Origin: Opitutaceae bacterium
Lineage (GTDB): Bacteria > Verrucomicrobiota > Verrucomicrobiia > Opitutales > Opitutaceae
Length of the DNA stretch: 43,689 nt
Direction of reading: 5' to 3'
NCBI GenBank assembly: GCA_947474995.1
Contig: CANJNJ010000029.1
Span: 1-43,689, forward strand
Part shown: positions 41,020 through 43,689 of the stretch, in pieces
Position numbering within the stretch: position 1 is the stretch's first letter
How the letters are laid out: every line of letters starts with the position of its first letter
Made by a program: the position numbers and the translations under genes
Notes under the pieces: generated by a model
Seen by the model: only the letters and a program-made list of their open reading frames with translations
Told to the model about the DNA's origin: nothing
Database searches by the model: none

Positions 41020-41600
41020 CGCGACGGGGGATAGCGGTCATTCAGTTTTCGCTCGCTGGGCCGGGCAAGGACAATCCTCGCCGCTTCGGTCAGGGAGCGC
41101 ACGGTGAAATCAGGCGGATGGAGGAGTTCCTCGGTGTAGCCAAAATCGATGAAAATGGTGCGGACTCCGGCCCGCCGGCCGCACTCCACGTCGCGCCAGC
41201 GATCGCCGATCATCCAGGAGTGGGCGAGGTCGAGATCGAGCGCCTGCGCGGCGTCAATCAACATGCCGGGCTCGGGCTTGCGGCGCCGGTCGGGCGGCCC
41301 TGATTTCTCCTGACCGGGGGCGTAACAGACTTCGATCCGGGCAATCTGCGGAACCAGTTGCCGGAGTTTTTCATGCATCGCCTCGACGGTTGCCTGTGCC
41401 ATCGCGCCGCGGCCGACGTCGGGCTGGTTCGTCGCGACGACGAGCACGAAGCCGGCGGCAGCGAGGTCGGCGCACGCGGCGGGCACATCGTCAAACAACG
41501 CGAAATCCTCCACGCGCATCGGCGAAAACGGCTTGCCGTCGCGAATCACCTGCCGATTCAACGTGCCATCGCGATCGAGGAAGACTGCCGGACGAGGCAT
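41016..41600 (-). CDS. gmhB: HAD phosphatase, heptose bisphosphate phosphatase (GmhB)-like
   Basis: A 194-residue HAD-superfamily hydrolase. The catalytic motif FLDRDGTLN has nucleophile Asp9 and acid/base Asp11. VVATNQPDVGRG (54-65) is motif II, RKPEPGML (107-114) motif III, and IGDRWRDVECGRRAG (131-145) motif IV. This is the layout of D-glycero-D-manno-heptose 1,7-bisphosphate phosphatases, and the neighbours gmhA and hddC fit. Such enzymes remove the 7-phosphate in heptose activation. Odd feature: the usual zinc loop (CPHH...CxCRKP) is reduced to CYAPGQEKSGPPDRRRKP, with only one of the expected cysteines, so zinc is probably not bound. The gene overlaps the transaldolase start by four bases. 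Confidence 0.88.
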   Translation of the reverse strand: MPRPAVFLDRDGTLNRQVIRDGKPFSPMRVEDFALFDDVPAACADLAAAGFVLVVATNQPDVGRGAMAQATVEAMHEKLRQLVPQIARIEVCYAPGQEKSGPPDRRRKPEPGMLIDAAQALDLDLAHSWMIGDRWRDVECGRRAGVRTIFIDFGYTEELLHPPDFTVRSLTEAARIVLARPSERKLNDRYPPSR

Positions 41601-41637
41601 GATTTATTGGGACCGCGTGGGCCAGTTGATTGGAAGT

Positions 41638-41662
41638 AGCGCCGGTCTCTGACCGGCGTCGG
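41638..41662. repeat. Hairpin repeat between gmhA and gmhB-like genes
   Basis: AGCGCCGGTCTCTGACCGGC followed by GTCGG, one base different from the hairpin at 23333-23357. It is within the 104-base gap between two genes of the heptose operon, next to a wider inverted pair (GTAGCGCC ... GGTCGCTAC, 41636-41681). Confidence 0.7.
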
Positions 41663-41704
41663 CCGCACAGAAGGTCGCTACCAGCGTATCAGACGCGACC
41701 GGCT

Positions 41705-42310
41705 TCACGGTTTCCCCGCGACACTTTCCCATTTTGTCTGGTTCACCTTGAGTTCCGGATGCGACACGAAGAGATGCCAGAGCACCGCTTGAAACGCCTC
41801 GCTGTGCGGCGTGACGTTGTTGGCGTTGACCGTGGGCACGATGACACACGCGTCGGCCACTTTGGCCGCATACCCGCCATCCTTGCCGACGATGGCGACC
41901 ACCCGGGCACCCAACTGCTTCGCGAGTTGCACCGCGAGAACCAGGTTGGGCGAGACGTTCTGCTCCAGATTGCCGCCGCCCACCGAGAAGATGAGCAACG
42001 CGTCCTTCTGGTTCAGTCGCGAACCGCGCAGCCATTCGGCAAACACGGAGGCCCAGCCATCGTCGTTGGTCCGCGCGGTGAGTTCGGCGACGTTGTCGGT
42101 CGGCGCGTAGCACTCGAGGCCCGCGATTTTCCGGAAATCGTTTACGGCGTGCGAGGCGTTGGCCGCGCTGCCGCCCACGCCGAGGATGAAAAGCCGCCCA
42201 CCGCGGTCCCGGACGCCGCGCAACTCGCGGACGCATTGCTCGCAGTCCTCGGGGTTGAGGCGCGCGACAATTTCCGCGGTCTCCTTGAGGTGCTGGACAG
42301 AATAGGACAT
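41705..42310 (-). CDS. gmhA: Sedoheptulose 7-phosphate isomerase (SIS domain)
   Basis: A 201-residue SIS-fold protein from the ATG at 42310; an upstream start at 42343 gives an unlikely leader. LFILGVGGSAANASHAVNDFRK (40-61 in two parts) is the phosphosugar-binding motif, and SVGGGN (109-114) with LEQNVSPNL is found in isomerases of the GDP-heptose branch. ARVVAIVGKDGGYAAKVAD follows, then VTPHSEAFQAVLWHLF, carrying the conserved catalytic-region His. It converts sedoheptulose 7-phosphate to D-glycero-D-manno-heptose 7-phosphate in the cytoplasm, the first committed step of activated heptose synthesis. Its neighbours hddC, gmhB and the hddA end complete the pathway. Confidence 0.93.
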   Translation of the reverse strand: MSYSVQHLKETAEIVARLNPEDCEQCVRELRGVRDRGGRLFILGVGGSAANASHAVNDFRKIAGLECYAPTDNVAELTARTNDDGWASVFAEWLRGSRLNQKDALLIFSVGGGNLEQNVSPNLVLAVQLAKQLGARVVAIVGKDGGYAAKVADACVIVPTVNANNVTPHSEAFQAVLWHLFVSHPELKVNQTKWESVAGKP

Positions 42311-42377
42311 GGGCGCAGCCAAGGGAGAAAGCCGCAAAAGCACAAAGCCGAAACTTCCGCGTCGGAGGAGTCGGGTT

Positions 42378-42438
42378 GGGCGCGCGGCCGTCCCCGTCCG
42401 CTCGACGCCGGAATGCGCCCGAGGGCGGCCGCGCTCCC
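42378..42438. repeat. GC-rich hairpin between hddC and gmhA
   Basis: Arms GGGCGCGCGGCCGTCC (42378-42393) and GGGCGGCCGCGCTCCC (42423-42438) are near-perfect complements with a 29-base loop. It lies in the 137-base gap within the heptose operon, just after the hddC stop. Confidence 0.65.
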
Positions 42439-42447
42439 AGCCCGCCG

Positions 42448-43176
42448 TCAGCCCGGAATTGCGCCGCGCGAGCTGTCCACCCGCAGCAAAGTGTCCAACT
42501 CCTTCAAACCCTCGGGGGAACCGATTTCGTAGAAGCGCTGCTTGATCTCCAGGCCGGCCAGCTGGTGGTGCTCGACGAGGGACTTTTGCACCGCGGCGAG
42601 ATCGACGACGGCGTCGCGTGGAAAAGCGTCGAAGGCATTTGCGTGAAAAATCCCCAGCCCATAGTCAATGTGGTGCATTTGGGGCACCTTGTTCTTTTTG
42701 TCGTAGAGCCGGATTTCGCCCTCCTCGAACCACACATTGCTCGAATCGAAGCGTCCGTGGTTTTCGAAGACCGTCATCAACCCGGCGCGACCAGACCGCA
42801 GGAAAAAATCGCCGGCGGCGCGATAATCGATGGGCAGGTAACTGTCGCCGTAGAGCACATAGAACGTTTCACCGAGCTTCGGCAACGCGCCAATCAAGGC
42901 CCCGCCGGTGCCGAGGAGTTTCGGTCCGTCAAAGACGTAGTCGATCTTGACGCCCCACGCGGCTCCATCGCCGTAACGTTCAACGATCTTTTCTCCGAGA
43001 TGCCCGACGCAGAGTACCAGTCGCGTCAGCCCGGCTGCCTTCAACAGGCGGATTTGATGGGAAAGAAATGGTTTGTCAGCGACCTCGATAAGGAGCTTGG
43101 GAATTTTTTCCGTGATGGGCCGAAGACGGGTCGCGAGGCCACCGGCGAGGATGGCAATCGGAAAATCGGAAAACAT
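42448..43176 (-). CDS. hddC: D-glycero-D-manno-heptose 1-phosphate nucleotidyltransferase
   Basis: A 242-residue nucleotidyltransferase. The N-terminus carries the NTP-binding motif AILAGGLATRLRPITEKIPK (residues 8-27), then KPFLSHQI and VLYGDSYLP (108-116, metal-binding Asp) and IDYGLGIF (about 168-175). Length and motifs match HddC, which joins heptose 1-phosphate to GMP from GTP to give GDP-heptose. A general sugar-1-phosphate nucleotidyltransferase would look similar, but gmhA, the gmhB-like gene and the hddA end nearby favour HddC. Its ATG at 43176 lies inside the purine-rich left repeat of the four-helix-bundle cassette (43159-43204), so the upstream operon is interrupted just before this gene. 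Confidence 0.9.
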   Translation of the reverse strand: MFSDFPIAILAGGLATRLRPITEKIPKLLIEVADKPFLSHQIRLLKAAGLTRLVLCVGHLGEKIVERYGDGAAWGVKIDYVFDGPKLLGTGGALIGALPKLGETFYVLYGDSYLPIDYRAAGDFFLRSGRAGLMTVFENHGRFDSSNVWFEEGEIRLYDKKNKVPQMHHIDYGLGIFHANAFDAFPRDAVVDLAAVQKSLVEHHQLAGLEIKQRFYEIGSPEGLKELDTLLRVDSSRGAIPG

Positions 43177-43204
43177 GGAAAATTGGGAAAGCGGAAAACG
43201 GGGA
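43159..43204. repeat. Left flanking repeat of the four-helix-bundle cassette
   Basis: A purine-rich run of GGAAAA, GGGAAAGC and GGAAAAC units. It is matched by a pyrimidine-rich run in inverse orientation at 43569-43603. The run overlaps the start codon of hddC and lies just after the stop of the four-helix-bundle gene. Confidence 0.6.
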
Positions 43205-43208
43205 TAAA

Positions 43209-43571
43209 CTATCGCCGTTTGGCTTTTCGATTGATGGTCGTGAGGATGGCCAAAAGCTCGCGTGCTTCGGCTGCGAGTGCGGTTGTTTCCGCTTCCGACC
43301 CGATCTTTGCCTGCCGGCAGATTTCGAGCCAGTAGTCGGTTTCGGCTGCTTCCTTTTGGGCGAGGGCAGTTTTGTGGATAAAGTCATCCCGTGATTCGGC
43401 GCGATTTGCTTCGCGATAGTTTGCTCCGACCGAGGTTGCGGAGCGCAGCAGTTGGCGGCCAACCACCGAGGTCACGTCGTTGCGGGGCAGCGAAGACACG
43501 AATCGAATCACCGCGACGGCAAACGCGAGCGATCGTCGCTCAAGATCGTTTTTACCTCCGGCGTTTTTCAC
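43209..43571 (-). CDS. Four-helix-bundle protein (S23/IVS-encoded family)
   Basis: A 120-residue all-helical protein from a GTG at 43571 (KNAGGKNDLERRSLAFA). Signature pieces are FVSSLP, QLLRSATSVGANYREANRAES (in two parts, 41-60), DDFIHKTALAQKEAAETDYWLE and a last LLAILTTINRKAK helix. The family was first found in intervening sequences of 23S rRNA genes and is related in fold to the accessory protein of diversity-generating retroelements. It probably binds nucleic acid and its role in chromosomal copies is unknown. It sits between the hddA end and hddC, with inverse purine/pyrimidine runs on both sides, and so looks inserted into the heptose operon. The start codon is uncertain because the upstream run can encode further residues. 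Confidence 0.9.
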   Translation of the reverse strand: MKNAGGKNDLERRSLAFAVAVIRFVSSLPRNDVTSVVGRQLLRSATSVGANYREANRAESRDDFIHKTALAQKEAAETDYWLEICRQAKIGSEAETTALAAEARELLAILTTINRKAKRR

Positions 43572-43603
43572 TTTTCCGATTTCCCGCTTTTGAAGTTTTC
43601 CGG
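43569..43603. repeat. Right flanking repeat of the four-helix-bundle cassette
   Basis: A run of TTTTCCGATTTCCCGC and TTTTCCGG units, inverse of the run at 43159-43204. It ends two bases from the hddA stop codon (43605-43607). Confidence 0.6.
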
Positions 43604-43604
43604 T

Positions 43605-43689
43605 TCAGTTTTGAGCGACAACCTTGGAGCCTTCGAAATCAAACCGGAACCGGATTTCCTCCAGCCCTTTTTCCCTCATGGCGTGGCGG
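43605..43689 (-). CDS. hddA: C-terminal end of a probable heptose 7-phosphate kinase (HddA), partial
   Basis: The last 27 codons of a gene that enters from the right edge: RHAMREKGLEEIRFRFDF, then EGSKVVAQN and a TGA at 43605-43607. The ending, a helix then FRFDFEGSKVV, matches the C-terminus of GHMP kinases of the HddA type, in which this strand closes the fold. HddA puts the 1-phosphate on heptose 7-phosphate before GmhB and HddC act. The assignment rests on this short piece and on position next to hddC. Confidence 0.55.
   Translation of the reverse strand, partial: RHAMREKGLEEIRFRFDFEGSKVVAQN

Overview
This is a high-GC window from a Gram-negative chromosome. It most resembles a Verrucomicrobiota genome of the Opitutaceae type. 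That is inferred from gene content: a TonB-dependent receptor with a carboxypeptidase-like N-terminal domain, DUF6797 and DUF6807 proteins, a roughly 130-residue C-terminal domain shared by secreted proteins, many zinc-ribbon SAM methyltransferases, and intergenic spaces full of palindromic repeats. There is no rRNA or convincing tRNA to confirm the phylum. Few starts show a Shine-Dalgarno sequence, so several starts rest on domain boundaries and repeat positions.

Layout. (1) 1-6100 is an envelope polysaccharide region: a partial methyltransferase, a frameshifted polytopic membrane protein, a second polytopic membrane protein, a GT2 glycosyltransferase and a zinc-ribbon methyltransferase. (2) 6205-16855 is a phosphate-themed block: a Tat-exported PhoD-like phosphatase, a secreted CotH-kinase-family protein, an operon of VTC domain -> DUF4956 -> HlyD-like adaptor, and a secreted phytase-like esterase. 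PhoD/CotH and VTC/phytase are divergent pairs. (3) 16856-19292 is mostly repeats around a DUF1016_N-staphylococcal nuclease fusion and a small membrane ORF that has no normal start codon. (4) 19293-28197 is a second polysaccharide region: a zinc-ribbon methyltransferase overlapping a YfhO-like membrane protein, another polytopic membrane protein, a radical SAM enzyme and a methyltransferase. (5) 28468-35820 holds a DUF6807 protein, a DUF6797/cytochrome c protein and a TonB-dependent receptor, probably a uptake and oxidation module. (6) 35995-43689 holds a 1338-residue triple-domain glycosyltransferase followed (reading on the minus strand from the right edge) by a heptose operon: hddA end, four-helix-bundle cassette, hddC, gmhA, gmhB-like and transaldolase-like.

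Working together. The heptose operon would make an activated D-glycero-D-manno-heptose from sedoheptulose 7-phosphate, possibly supplied by the transaldolase. The glycosyltransferases and methyltransferases would build and decorate a surface glycan. A radical SAM enzyme, a methyltransferase and the large glycosyltransferase each carry a similar accessory beta-sandwich domain ('GW' domain), which suggests they act on one carrier or glycan. The phosphate block pairs a polyphosphate-type catalytic fold and membrane partner inside the cell with a kinase-fold protein and two phosphoesterases outside; this is the best candidate for an undescribed system.

The intergenic spaces carry at least eight families of palindromic or inverted repeats, several with two or more copies in the window. 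They lie at convergent gene ends, within operons and on both sides of single genes.
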